From Nematostella vectensis (Eukaryota; Cnidaria; Anthozoa; Actiniaria; Edwardsiidae): a stretch of 64,000 bases of DNA. The notes under the pieces were generated by a model, which made no database searches, had not been told where the DNA came from, and worked only from the letters and a program-made list of their open reading frames with translations. The position numbers were made by a program, and so were the translations under genes. The stretch covers positions 1 to 64,000 of the forward strand of contig NC_064046.1 of NCBI RefSeq assembly GCF_932526225.1, in the 5' to 3' direction. Below, one piece after another: positions 12,924-25,828 of this stretch (position 1 is the stretch's first letter; the number at the start of each line of letters is the position of its first letter).

Positions 12924-15900
12924 TTACTCACCAAAGTACCGTCTAAACCACTTTGGGACATAGGGCGACTTGAAGAAGAAATAGAATGGCAGACCGGCAA
13001 GGATAATCAGACAGGCAATAGTTGAACCGATAGGCTTGGCCACGAATGGTGCGATACACAGATACATGGACGCAAGCAGCATGAAGATTGGGATAACGAT
13101 AGGCACCTGCCAACAGAGAAAGAAAAGATTTTAAGATCCACATTATTGTACATTAGGTACAGTGTTTTGCAGGTAACACTGCTGATTTATTACTCTGTTA
13201 CTTTTCCTCTGGGTTCTCACTAGGACACAAGCGCAAGAGCAAATGCAAGTGCACCACAAGCAAGAATCGGTCAAACACAAGTGCAAGAAATTCAAGCAGA
13301 TGCATTTTCTTACACTTGCTGTTAAGTTCCAGTGAGAATTGGAAAATTATGGGCACTTTGCTTGTGTCCTAGTGTGAACCGGCCTTGTTGATTGTCTACT
13401 AACCCTATAAGGGCGAGGCATTTCCGGTTTCTTGTACCTCAACCACAGCAAAGCTGCAAATGAACCACCATAGAACAACCAGGCAGCAAAACTGAAGAAT
13501 CCCACAAGACTCATGAAATTACTGCCAGGTGGCAATAACATGCAGATGGCAATAGTGCTCTGGAACGATAATTGATGCAAATATTATTAGGAAAGGTTCT
13601 ATAACCACTACTTATAAGTCCTCAAGTATGTAACCACTAGGGTAATGACACAGCTCATCGAGCCTTAGCCTTACCGTGAGAAGCATGGAGGGAAGAGGAG
13701 TCAAGCGCTTCACTTGAATCATGGCAAGCATGGACGGTAATAGGCCATCACGGGCAGCGGTATATGTCAACCTGGGTAGCAAAATTAGAGAACAAGAGAA
13801 ATCAGTGTATGGAGAATTCTGTGTCACAACTCGAACCACTTGTATTTTGCTGATGTATTTCACAGGTATGTACACATAAAGGCATTGACTTCTTTCAAAA
13901 AGCCAGGGGAGGGGGTGGCTGGTTGGGGGCACCCCACTAGACTGGGGGATTTGTTCAAATAAAGAAAAATTAGAACCACTGCAAGCTAGGACAAGATATT
14001 TAGAACAAAATGGTCTGCTAATTGGGTAAGCAAACCTCCCACTCAAAACCCTGGCAACAGGAAACACTTGGAAAGGGTGAGTTGTCCTCTTAAGACAATT
14101 GTACAGGAAAGGGGTCTTTCCCCAAATACAAGGATTAAGACATGTACAGGAAAAGGTCTTTCCCCAAATACAAGAATTAAGACATGTGTACAGGAAAAAG
14201 GTCTTTCCCCAAATACAAGGATTAAGACATGTGTACAGGAAAAAGGTCTTTCCCCAAATACAAGGATTAAGACATGTGTACAGGAAAAAGGTCTTTCCCC
14301 AAATACAAGGATTAAGACATGTGTACAGGAAAAAGGTCTTTCCCCAAATACAAGGATTAAGACATGTGTACAGGAAAAAGGTCTTTCCCCAAATACAAGG
14401 ATTAAGACAATTGTACAGGAAAGGGGTCTTTCCCCAAATACAAGGATTAAGACATGTACAGGAAAAGGTCTTTCCCCAAATACAAGAATTAAGACATGTG
14501 TACAGGAAAAAGGTATTTCCCCAAATACAAGGATTAAGACATGTGTACAGGAAAAAGGTCTTTCCCCAAATACAAGGATTAAGACATGTGTACAGGAAAA
14601 AGGTCTTTCCCCAAATACAAGGATTAAGACATGTGTACAGGAAAAAGGTCTTTCCCCAAATACAAGGATTAAGACATGTGTACAGGAAAAAGGTCTTTCC
14701 CCAAATACAAGGATTAAGACAATTGTACAGGAAAGGGGTCTTTCCCCAAATACAAGGATTAAGACAATTGTACAGGAAAGGGGTCTTTCCCCAAATACAA
14801 GGATTAAGACAATTGTACAGGAAAGGGGTCTTTCCCCAAATACAAGGATTAAGACAATTGTACAGGAAAGGGGTCTTTCCCCAAATACAAGGATTAAGAC
14901 AATTGTACAGGAAAGGGGTCTTTCCCCAAATACAAGGATTAAGACATGTACAGGAAAAAGGTCTTTCCCCAAATACAAGGATTAAGACATGTGTACAGGA
15001 AAAAGGTCTTTCCCCAAATACAAGGATTAAGACATGTGTACAGGAAAAAGGTCTTTCCCCAAATACAAGGATTAAGACAATTGTACAGGAAAGGGGTCTT
15101 TCCCCAAATACAAGGATTAAGACAATTGTACAGGAAAGGGGTCTTTCCCCAAATACAAGGATTAAGACAATTGTACAGGAAAGGGGTCTTTCCCCAAATA
15201 CAAGGATTAAGACATGTACAGGAAAAAGGTCTTTCCCCAAATACAAGGATTAAGACATGTGTACAGGAAAAAGGTCTTTCCCCAAATACAAGGATTAAGA
15301 CATGTGTACAGGAAAAAGGTCTTTCCCCAAATACAAGGATTAAGACAATTGTACAGGAAAGGGGTCTTTCCCCAAATACAAGGATTAAGACATGTGTACA
15401 GGAAAAAGGTCTTTCCCCAAATACAAGGATTAAGACATGTGTACAGGAAAAAGGTCTTTCCCCAAATACAAGGATTAAGACAATTGTACAGGAAAGAGGT
15501 CTTCCCCCAAATACAAGGATTAAGACATGTACAGGAAAAGGTCTTTCCCCAAATACAAGAATTAAGACATGTGTACAGGAAAAAGGTCTTTCCCCAAATA
15601 CAAGGATTAAGACATGTGTACAGAAAAGGGGTCTTTCCCCAAACACAAGGATTAAGACATGTGTACAGGAAAAAGGTCTTTCCCCAAATACAAGGATTAA
15701 GACATGTGTACAGGAAAAAGGTATTTCCCCAAATACAAGGATTAGACATGTGTACAAGAAAAAGGTCTTTCCCCAAGCAAGGATGGCTAAGTAATATAAT
15801 GACTTTTTTTTATTAAAACAATAATTTGTAGGTACAGCTTTGACAACTTACCTTCCACTAGTAAAGGCTACACCATTGACGGTGCCAAATGTAGAAGCAG

Positions 15901-18900
15901 CTACAAACACGGGGATGATCCATTTCATTGGGCCAAGATAGACATCACCAATGCTCTAAATAAAAAGAAAAACAATTTAAAAAGGGCATTCAAACTCTTA
16001 CTTGAACTCAAATTGAGACAACAGATTGCAGTCAGAGTACTTACGACAGCCACTGCCTCTGACGCGAGAATACCAGCTCCGCCCAGGACGGTTATGTAGG
16101 CAATATTCACCATGAGATAACACCCAGTGATGATTGAAATGCCGATGATAATTGCTTTAGGCATATCTCTACCAGGAGAGAGTGAAATAAAAGTTCTAAG
16201 GAGCTTCATTTGCATTTTTATTAATTACCGTGACAACAGATTGACAGTGTGGGCATTGTAAATTTATGTTTTAGCACTCTGGGTGCTGCTTTAATCTTCC
16301 GAGTAGCAAGGGATGTGGGGCGCTCATCTGAAGTGGTGTAATTTCAAATTCAGACTTCAGCTCTATATAAATAACTGTTATATCTTTTTTTCATGTATCA
16401 AATTTACAAAAAAAAAATCAAGCCATATCATTGAACAGTAAGAATTAAATAATAACAATTCTAACAAATAGTTGGTTTCACTAGTAGATAATAAAATGAG
16501 GTTAATTTGTTGGTGTTAAAAGCCTTGAATTTCTTCATTCTTACATTTCTTGGGAGTCAGGGGGGGGGGGGGCTTATTTGAAGGGGGCATTTAATTATTA
16601 TTTGGAACCTTAGGGGGGAAGCTTATTAACACTTATTGGAAGCTGGGCATGAAAACAAGCATTTACGGTATAATTAATATAATGCACAACTCACCTGGCA
16701 GGGTCCTTCATCTCTTCTGTACAATAATTAAGTGAATTCCTGGAAAAAGAAACAATTAGTTTGACATTCAAATAATAGCTGGAAAATAGATAATGACATA
16801 AAGGATAAAAATAATATTGTTTAATATGAATAAACTGAAAAGCAGAATAAAAAAGGCAGAGCACATGCCATGTAGATGCAAACCTCTTGAAAGAACCCCC
16901 ACTTACCATCCATCATAGGCCCACAGTCCAATGTAGAATGCAAAGCCTATTTTGGCTGGATCAGTCTCAGAACCCTCAAATGCATTTTGTAGATTTTCTG
17001 TTTTTCCTGTGAAAGTAAAAAAAAAATATATATGATACAGGATTCAGGCCTTTCACTTGTAGCAAACTCTGATGTTTGAGATGTCCTTATTGGAGTTACA
17101 TCAAAGAGGAGATGCAATAATCCTCACTTAGCAAGCCCGTACCTAGGATTTTTCTATGGAGCGTATGAAACCTGAAAAGGTGGACCTAATTTTTCCAGTG
17201 GAGAGGGGGTGGGGAGGGTGTGCGTTTTCTGTATAAAATCTGACCACCCCTGAAAGAACAAAAGGGCTTTTTTTCTGGTGTCGCAGTATCTCCAAGGGAG
17301 GTTCATTATCGCATTTGGCTACAAACAAGTTTGACTTGTAGATTTATAACCCACTAGAGTGATCTAGAATACCTGTTTTATCTAGTTCTCTGATGCTTTA
17401 TAGTTTTGTCTACAAATAGCACATCTATTGCGAACCAAAAGTGGACTTTTAGCCGTTATGTGGGAGGTGCATTCGCACCCCCTGCACCCTCTCTGGTACG
17501 GGCCTGCTTAGGGACTCTTCCCAGCATTCATTTGCCCTCCTGGCATTACCCAGCACGCCAACGTGAATGGCAATAAAAACAGTGCACACAATGACAAATT
17601 TCTCAAAAATGGTATATATGTCTGTGACGATTGTTTCAGAATATCCATGATTGCATGCACTGTTTTTAAGATATATAACTATGCCTCTTCCAAACACAGC
17701 AACAGACCAGACCTTACCTTTGCATAGTTCAACCACCCCTATGATAACCAGCATAGCAATGCACAGCAGTTTAGCATAGGTGAAGATTCTTTGTACTCGT
17801 GTGGCCCAACGCACACTCCAACAGTTAATTCCAGTCACAGTTACTGAGGAAAAGAAATTACTAAAATAAATACATTACTTATACTACTGAAGCTGGGGGG
17901 AGGTCAAAAATTTTCAGCTAGAGGACCCGGGAAAGCATGGATTTCAGTAAAAAGTTAGATCCAATGTCTGATCAAGTGTTTCAGTCATTTTTAATTATAA
18001 TTTAAAAGCAGGATTTCCGAGAATATAGGGCCTTCACCACCACTGGAATATGCCGATTGAACAATATTTTATTATTTATTTCTCTGAACATAACCAAAAA
18101 AGACTAGGTATGAAGCAAAATGGGTGCTTAATAAAAGTGGAGGTGTAAGATTTACATTTCCTGAGAGTAAAATAAATAAAAAGCAGAGATCGCTGACAAC
18201 AATTTCCGGTTGTTGAAATGAATGAGATGGGCAATCATCAAAGAGGATTCGTGGGTATAATTTCTAAAAGGCAAGTGTACAAGTGAAACGGAATTAGTGG
18301 AACTTATTGTAAGCAATTAAATAATGAATTATAGATGGTACGATTTTTACAAAAGGCATGAGCATTTTAATGAGATAATTGGAACGTAGAATAAAAATGT
18401 GTCATCAAAGACAAATGGTGAATGGGTTATTTTCCCATTTTCTACTGAATTCATGCTAACTATTCGTGTATCATAGACAATAATAAAATGTTGTGATCGA
18501 AATGCACTCTTTATTAATTACTTAGTTTCGATTCAATAGGGGGGGACAAAAAGCTGACTCGATATTCAAAACATATTAACCTAATCATCTTAATCGGGTT
18601 TATTTTGCCGGTACTAGCGCACGAATTATTGTAGCTTTTTCAACTACGACTTCTCCTTTACAAGAGTTCAATAATCGGAGTGAGATAACACTTTTATAGG
18701 TTTCGAATCAAGGTTTTCCGTAGATAAATCAATTACTATATCGCAACACGCTATAGCTAAAGGCCACGTGTTCTTTCTAAAAACCACACACTAATGTTTT
18801 CCCTTCTCAAAACAAAATAACTTTGATGTCAGGGGGCTTTCGATTCCCATAGAAATACCATAAAATGAGCAAAGGTTAAATATATAATAACTTTCCGGGA

Positions 18901-19456
18901 GTCATTGGATATATAATAACGGCGATCATAAAATAAACTCACCAATACAAGCCAGTCCAAGAAGTTTCACAACCGCTGGCGGAGGGGCACATTCTGGGAA
19001 GAAAGGCTTAGCAACGTACTCGGCGAAAATCAACGACACGATTGCAGTGATGGCAGGTCTATTGATGATTATCCCTGTCCAGGCGAACAGAAAGGCCGGG
19101 ATTGGACCAAAAGCTTCCATAAGATAGGCATATTCGGCCCCGGATTTCTGTACAGCCGTCCCTAACTCAGTATAGCAAAGGCAGGCAAGCAAAGCGAGGA
19201 ATCCACATCCAAACCAAACCATCAATGAAAGTCCGATAGATTGAGTTGTGCCGAGGATTCCGGTGGGTGAAATGAATATTCCTGACCCTATTACGGTCCC
19301 CACGATGAATGATATACCACTGAGCAGAGTAACTCGCTTTTCAAGGCCGACTTTCGACTGGATTTGGACTTTCGGTGCTTCGGGGTCGGCTTCCTCCGAA
19401 GGTTTGAGCGGGGTGTTCGAAGTGTTGTGAACATCGTTATCCGGGCTTTCGCTCAT
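12924..19456 (-). CDS. SLC7 light-chain amino acid transporter (LAT/b0,+/xCT type)
   Basis: A twelve-helix amino acid exchanger of the SLC7 light-chain group, which in animals pairs with a heavy chain of the 4F2hc/rBAT type at the plasma membrane. Nine exons join in phase: 19456-18943, 17843-17718, 17006-16907, 16739-16695, 16168-16045, 15955-15852, 13771-13675, 13559-13404 and 13106-12924, giving 482 aa, close to the usual ~500. Visible hallmarks are GTVIGSGIF in helix 1 (about residues 53-61), [23 protein letters not shown], and [10 protein letters not shown]. Cys156 in FPECAPP sits where light chains carry the cysteine that bonds the heavy chain. All donors are GT and all acceptors AG. The start is the first ATG before an acidic cytoplasmic tail. 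Introns hold a 45-bp minisatellite and a small inverted-repeat element. The exact paralogue and substrate cannot be assigned from sequence alone. Confidence 0.95.
13211..13382. mobile_element. Small TIR element (~172 bp) in SLC7 intron
   Basis: The ends are inverted repeats: GGTTCTCACTAGGACACAAG on the left and the reverse complement of GGTTCACACTAGGACACAAG on the right. The interior repeats GCAAGTGCA-like motifs. It ends about 20 bp from the 5' splice site of the exon ending at 13404. It has no coding capacity. Confidence 0.75.
14095..15777. repeat. 45-bp minisatellite (~37 copies) in SLC7 intron
   Basis: The unit contains GTCTTTCCCCAAATACAAGG and ATTAAGACATGTGTACAGGA. Main variants carry ACATGTGTACAGGAAAAAGG or ACAATTGTACAGGAAAGGGG, and a shorter 42-bp variant has ACATGTACAGGAAAAGG. 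Variants occur in runs and in a repeated order, showing block duplication. The 45-bp period gives long stop-free frames on both strands (up to 544 codons); these are artefacts of the repeat. It lies between the exons at 15852 and 13771 and does not overlap either splice site. Confidence 0.95.
16555..16680. repeat. G-tract and dispersed low-copy repeat in SLC7 intron
   Basis: A G run is followed by CTTATTTGAAGGGGGCATTTAATT and similar phrases ending in TTTACGGTA. The internal repetition suggests a decayed repeat. The identity is not certain. Confidence 0.4.
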
Positions 19457-22086
19457 CTTCGTGGCTTTCCCAGTTGCTCTTGGCTAACCTAGGGCGAATT
19501 TCAAGAGCTTAACAAGGCTATATTAGCCGGGGAAATGCCTTAACCGGCACACAAAAGTCGATGTAGTACAGATAAAGGCCAATATTACTACAACGTGAGC
19601 ACCGAAAGTTGTTATTGGACTATTCATTTGCGCCAGCCAATCAGAGCGCTGGAAATAACGGATTCTCGGGTCAGAAATTCACGCCAAGCACGTGCTAAGG
19701 TCGTGGCGGGAAAGAAATCTATCCTTCTGCACAAAGTCTCAAACATTTGATACTTTAGAATGGAAGTCCGGAAACCTCCTCGCTGAGAAGGGTATAATCC
19801 GTGTTGAGAAATGTATTTTACAGATGTTTCAGGCTTTTTCTAGCTCTCTCTTTGCATGTCACGCAATTTGTCTGATGCAATCTGGAAGGCGATTTGAATC
19901 ACACTTTTTGTCACGAAGGAGATGGCAGGTAGAAATACGAGTAGGAGAGGTGAAGTGAAAGGAGGGAAGACTAACATAGAGATGTAAAACATTTTACCAA
20001 TACAAACATTAAAAGACACGTTGGCATGAAATGTAATATCAGTGTACGGTAATCTTCTACTCTTTAACATAAAATGAAAATAAAATCTTTGACTCGCTTT
20101 CTCGTCTCGCAGTTTATTGTCACTACGTTCTTGTGTTAGTGGTAAAATGTCTAATGTCGACCGGAGGACTCTTTGCCAAGATGACTTCGACCCTGACATT
20201 CGTAACATAAAACCTGAACACGTACTTATGACAAAAGCCGATGAATGAACAATAAATAATATACCGTATGACTTTGCGCTTTCTCACATTCTACCGTAAA
20301 CATTCTCTCTCGGCTAAATCGCAAGTCTCCTGCGCAGCCATCCTTAGTCGAGATCCACTCTTTGTGGGAGGGATTTCAGACGGACACTAATAACGGCTGT
20401 GCAAGAGACCAGGATCACCTGAAACTCCGAAAAGACCTCCCAAGGCCCTCCCTCCCGGGGGCTAAGAGCAAGGGTCTACTCCAAAATTCGACATCAATTT
20501 TTTTTTTTTTTTTTGGGGGGGGGGGGGGGGGTGCGCACTTGTAATTTGTTTGTAATAATTTAAAATAGAACAAAACTTTATTCAAAACAAGCGAACGCAA
20601 ACCACCCCTCTCCCTCAACAACAGGGCCGTAGCAGGGGGTGGGGCACTGGGGGCACGTGCTACCCGTCCCCAATATTTTCAAAAATATAAGAAAATGACC
20701 AGTAGGGGCGTGGCTGTGCCCTACATTGTTTTCTTAATGCTTCTGTATCGTGCCCCCCCCCCCCCCCCCCAATAATTCGAGTTGTGTTATGGCTATGCTC
20801 AACAACACGTTGTCCATCGCCTTTCTAGCCTGTGCAGCAAGCGTTTCAGTGGACGAGTTAATAGAGACCGAGTGACGGAGGTAAAAATCGAGCGAAGAGT
20901 ATGTCCGCGTTTCTCCCCACTTTTCGTCCCCAGCTGATACCAAATAGAAACGGGAGGCTAAATCTCCTTTTTGAATTTAATATGAGCCTGTGGTGCTGGA
21001 AGTCAGCGTAATAGTACATTTCGTTGAATGAATGGGATCTCCTAACCGCTATTTATGGGAGAAATCCCTGTATTTGGGATTTTTGGGATTACAGTTGGTT
21101 GCCACCCCCTTCCCCCTAAGAAAATTCGAGTTTCGAATTAAACTTCGGATATATTTCTTTTGACCGCGTTTTTCCAAATTCAACTTTTTTTACCTTCGCC
21201 AACTGTCTTTTTTATCTCTTTTCTTTTTCTCTTTTTTTACTACTATTTTAGATCTATTTGAGATAACTCTCGACACTTATGTACTATAAATTTTTTTCTC
21301 TTTAAAAAATGAAAGGAAAACATAAAAGTAATAATTTGGAGATTCACAAACGGTAAAGATGGATATACAGAAAAAAATGTTTTCCCCGACTGCAGTGAAT
21401 GGTATAAAACGACTTACCTTTAAAAGTCTTTTAAAACCAAAAAGACGACCAATGTGTGTTGCGAGGGATCCGCTTGTTTGTGTATCTCACAGGGACGCAA
21501 CTGCGTTTGTTTCGCTGGGAAATGATTTTGTGTGAATGCTAAACAAAAATGCAAAGTACTGATCTCTTTTCAAAGGCCTATTATTTTTGTAACTACAACA
21601 GATGGTACCGCTTTTTAATACCATTTAGGTGTCATTTCATCTATTGGGAAATTCTGTTGACCAATAAAAGGAGAGTAGATTTTCCTGAAAGCGTCCCGCG
21701 GGTAAATTGGTTCAATAAAGATTTATTCACGTAGAGGTGATTTTCAAAGCGCACTTATTTACATTTGTTAAACTGACGAGAGTTGTGTATTTGTAAGCCA
21801 AATGTAGACTTGAAATGCTGATACTATTCGTTATAAGGGATGCTATTTTATTTTCTTAGAGAGTCGGTCCTATATTAAAGTCATGCCCAATATGATATTT
21901 TTTATTACTCGATCGCCTGTTGTCGCCTTGAAGGATGTATTTTTCTCTTGTTCACCAGATTTCAACGAAGCCTGTTATTTTGCACATTGAGCAATTAATG
22001 CGGCGGCGAATCCATGGTTTTTCAAAGATTGGTGCGATTTTTGGAAACCATCTAGTCCACAGCTTCTAAATGTCATTTTGATGAAA
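19457..22086. other. No gene recognised; promoter side of the SLC7 gene
   Basis: The first part should hold the promoter and 5' untranslated region of the SLC7 gene; I could not pick a specific motif. A T16-G18 tract lies at about 20499-20532 and a C tract at 20754-20770. Phrases such as GGGCCGTAGCAGGGGG near 20625 and GCCACGCCCGTAAC near 22530 suggest old dispersed repeats. No exon is recognised. Confidence 0.5.
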
Positions 22087-22216
22087 CTTCCCTGCTAGCA
22101 GAAGCCTCTTTTCTCTGTATTTTGCTGGGCTGGAGTTCGCGAGGAAAATATATCTTTTCCTCGCGAACTCCAGCCGAGCGAAATACAGAGAAAAGAGGCC
22201 TCTGCTAGCAGGGAAG
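22087..22216. repeat. 130-bp near-perfect palindrome
   Basis: Two arms of about 62 bp, beginning CTTCCCTGCTAGCAG and meeting at a short AT-rich centre near 22148-22155 (GAGGAAAATATATCTTTTCC), are reverse complements apart from a few mismatches and single-base gaps. This could be a foldback mobile element or a recent inverted duplication. It could form a long hairpin in single-stranded DNA or RNA. No coding sequence is seen in it. Confidence 0.85.
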
Positions 22217-23640
22217 ATGAAACAGAATACTCTCCCCAAATCTCTTGTCTCCAGGCTAACCACAGGAAACCCGAAAATTTGACTAAGCTAGGATTGTCTT
22301 ATTGTTATTGAACGAACAATCGTGTAAGCACCATTACTACAATGATTTTAAAAGAGGTTAATGTAAAAACGCTTATTCCGACATAGTTCCAGTCACGCTC
22401 GTATGAGCCAGTTCGTATTGACTTGGTCGTAGGGCCAGAGGGCCGTAACACGGGCCTTAAAATACTTGAGAAAGGGAGGGGGGGGGGGGCAGGGGAAAAA
22501 ACATTAGGAAAACCCTAGGAGGAACAGCCACGCCCGTAACTTGTAATTTCTTTATAATTTTAGACCATATCAAGAAAGTTGAGCCCAAAATTGTCGTTTT
22601 TGCCAAACGCGGTCACTTTCATATAAGGAAACTAATATATTCCTTATTTGGAAAATCTGCATGATTATTGTAATTTTTGAGGTGAGCGTACCCCAGGGGC
22701 TTCGTAAACTTCATGACTTGTAACCAGAAGAAAACAGCTACTGTGACCATCTTTAGTTAGTTGAGAAGGTCCCTGAAAAGAAGTTTCCTCGGTACCAGAC
22801 CTCTAAAAACGACAACGTTTTCTTCAAATGAAAAACTTGGGGGCACGGGCCCTATCCTCCAGTACTTGTCGAGATCATTTATAACTATTCAAGTTAGAAG
22901 GCTTTTTATAAGGCATATGGCTGGGCAATATGTAACTGCAACTCTGAACTCTAAAGATATACATTAGCCAAGTTGTCCCCCTCCCTCCACCCCATAGATC
23001 AGTTCATTGTGTAGAGTGGCGCGTGTGAAAAGTTGGCCCAATGCGCTTCCAACAGATTTGTTTTGATCCCAGTGTATTACTTATAGCCGGCCGGTACACT
23101 TTTTTGTCTGATTGTTTTTTAAAGAGCTCAGGAGTGAATGGGTTAAAAGAAAAAAAAAAGAATTGAAAAAAAGGTCATTGTGATAGGATCGAACTTGGCC
23201 TGAAGAAAAATAGGAAATCATAAACTTGGATTTCCCAATCCGTATGGCAGCTAACTGCTTTACGGAAGGCTGTAAACAGGTAAAGAACTGAAAGGCCCCA
23301 AGCACCTATATTTCCTGCGATTGCTATACAAGGCTTGCAAGGTTTAACCAATAACCAGAATCCCAGTCCAGTCTAACGGTTACGCCACGCACAGCTCGCT
23401 GAGATGTAGGATGAAAAAATAGAGGTCTATTTGGGCGCCTTGGGTCCCTTGGGGGCTCGCTATGTCGAAGGGATAAGGGGACATCATTGAAAACCGTAAG
23501 AAAATCACACAATTCTCAATACACGACTTTTAATGTATACGCCCCTGAATAATTCGTATACAGGTATATACGACAAACCAATAAATAAGACGAAGTTTCA
23601 CAGTGTACATCTACCCCAAACTTTACTAAACAAGTCCTTG
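22217..23640. other. No gene recognised
   Basis: Non-coding sequence with a G tract near 22478-22490. It lies downstream of the glycosyltransferase gene and its minisatellite. Short frames on both strands show no domain. Confidence 0.5.
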
Positions 23641-23649
23641 CATCTCCCC

Positions 23650-24459
23650 CGCCGTAAGTGTACGAGCCGGGCGCGTGGTAAGCCTGTGTTATCTACCGCT
23701 GACAGGAGCCCCGCATTTCTCGCCGTAAGTGTACGAGCCGGGCGCGTGGTAAGCCTGTGTTATCTACCGCTGACAGGTGCCCCGCATTTCTCGCCGTAAG
23801 TGTACGAGCCGGGCGCGTGGTAAGCCTGTGTTATCTACCGCTGACAGGAGCCCCGCATTTCTCGCCGTAAGTGTACGAGCCGGGCGCGTGGTAAGCCTGT
23901 GTTATCTACCGCTGACAGGAGCCCCGCATTTCTCGCCGTAAGTGTACGAGCCGGGCGCGTGGTAAGCCTGTGTTATCTACCGCTGACAGGAGCCCCGCAT
24001 TTCTCGCCGTAAGTGTACGAGCCGGGCGCGTGGTAAGCCTGTGTTATCTACCGCTGACAGGTGCCCCGCATTTCTCGCCGTAAGTGTACGAGCCGGGCGC
24101 GTGGTAAGCCTGTGTTATCTACCGCTGACAGGAGCCCCGCATTTCTCGCCGTAAGTGTACGAGCCGGGCGCGTGGTAAGCCTGTGTTATCTACCGCTGAC
24201 AGGAGCCCCGCATTTCTCGCCGTAAGTGTACGAGCCGGGCGCGTGGTAAGCCTGTGTTATCTACCGCTGACAGGAGCCCCGCATTTCTCGCCGTAAGTGT
24301 ACGAGCCGGGCGCGTGGTAAGCCTGTGTTATCTACCGCTGACAGGAGCCCCGCATTTCTCGCCGTAAGTGTACGAGCCGGGCGCGTGGTAAGCCTGTGTT
24401 ATCTACCGCTGACAGGAGCCCCGCATTTCTCGCCGTAAGTGTACGAGCCGGGCGCGTGG
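23650..24459. repeat. 71-bp minisatellite spanning a coding end and stop codon
   Basis: The unit begins CGCCGTAAGTGTACGAGCC on the + strand. Eleven complete copies start at 23650 and then every 71 bp, with a twelfth, partial copy at 24431. Copies are almost identical, differing mainly at CAGGAGCC versus CAGGTGCC, so the array is young. Read on the minus strand the unit encodes the last residues of the glycosyltransferase (SYTYGEKCGAPVSGR) and its TAA stop. The first copy is therefore coding and the rest lie past the stop. Since 71 is not a multiple of three and the unit contains the stop, the extra copies cannot lengthen the protein by readthrough. Confidence 0.95.
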
Positions 24460-25828
24460 TAGGTGCGACCAAGGGCAGTAGTTCCGAAAGAGCTGCTGGA
24501 TAAGATGAGATAATGGCACTCCGAGAGTAAGAAATGATCCAAAAGTACCCCGTACATCCCCTCTACCGAAGGCTGCCTCTGCCGCTGGAATATTCCGATG
24601 TGTTCGGGGACCATATCTAGAGTCACGACTTTCCCGGGGAATTCCCGACGCGCGTAACCCTTTACGGCGGAAGAATCTGTCGCGAGAAACCAGCGAATAT
24701 CGGAAGCATTTATGAGTGGGTACTCAGCACAGATTCTTCTCTGGACTGAATGTGCGCACGAGAAGAAGCTCTTAAAGTCTTGGGTATTGTATTTGTTTCT
24801 CCGACCGAACGCCGAGTCGCCCATACGAACATGTAGTCCAATCACGGGGGAATTACCTCGCCGATCGATGAGCTCTCGGGCGTAGTTCAGCCGGTTTTCA
24901 AACTCGGGCGTTGTTCGGAATAGCAGATCGTAGACACAACCGACCATTGAGTATCTCGGGTTTGGTAGAACTAGACCGACTTCTGCGGCTTTTTCTTCCA
25001 AAAAAGGGTTTGCCCAAATAGCGTGCGCGAAATTCCATACAGCGGTTATCCGTTCGACAGGAAATTCAAAATATTTTTCTAGGTCAATTTTCTTGAACCA
25101 ATAATAAAACTCCGGGTAGAGATTTCCTGGTCGCTCTACCGAAGTGTTGTGAAGATTCTTAGGGAACCCTTTTCCCCAGTAATGTGTCCGCGAGCTAAGA
25201 CCATCTAGGTTTGCTATTGAATAGTCCCACTTTATCTTAGCGGGACGGAAAAAGTTCCTCAATGCCAGGGGTTGGGAGTAATCCCAATCGATTAGAAACG
25301 CTCTTTTCGTGAGAACAGCAAGAAGAAATAACGTAGTGATTCCTCCCAGACGGTTTCCATACCCCGCACACCCGTATCCTTCGCCTTTGCACGAATAAAC
25401 AAGAAATTTCCTTGGCGCTTTGCCGCTAAGGATCCTCTTGTGTAAATTCACATACTCTTTCTGCCAGCGCTTCCCGCACAAACCTGTCCCAGTGGCCTTT
25501 GCGCGCTCGGATTCCGAGAATACTTCGTTCAAGCTCGGGAACTCGATTGGCTCCCTTGTATCACGTGACCCTTCGCTGTTCTGGAGCGTTCTTTTCGGAA
25601 GCACGATTTTCTTGTTATCACGAGGCATAGTAGTGCTATGAACTTTAGATGATTTAAGTTGCGATTTCCGTCGCTTTTTCCTCCGTGTCGAGTGCGAATA
25701 AAGCCTTTTATGTGCGGCCTTTTTGCTCATTTCCCCATAATCTTTAGCGAGCTCGATCAAATTTCCATGAACTTGTATGACGTTGCCGTACGCGTCCTTG
25801 AAAACGTGTTTCTTGGAAACCTCTGCCA
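24399..25828 (-). CDS. Fucosyltransferase-like glycosyltransferase (5' exon missing)
   Basis: A GT-B-type enzyme resembling the alpha-fucosyltransferase superfamily (NodZ, plant xyloglucan FUT, FUT8 and O-FUT groups), which transfer fucose from GDP-fucose, usually in the Golgi lumen. The stop-free exon gives about 475 residues. Visible features are CAGYGNRLGG near residues 154-163, matching the N-terminal GxGNR-like loop of such enzymes, and GLHVRMGD near 331-338, matching the HxRxGD donor-binding motif. A basic, Ser/Lys-rich stem covers about residues 35-85. The exon starts at an acceptor (TTTTTCAG at 25829) followed by TG GCA GAG, so one base comes from an upstream exon; that base may be the A of ATG. 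No membrane anchor is visible, so an upstream exon may supply it. The final codons and stop lie in the first copy of a 71-bp minisatellite. The acceptor sugar is unknown. Confidence 0.8.

Noticed and set aside
13612-15816. Long open frames of 200-544 codons on both strands
   Set aside because: They are products of a 45-bp period without stops. The only real coding parts on the minus strand are the SLC7 exons at 13675-13771 and 15852-15955.
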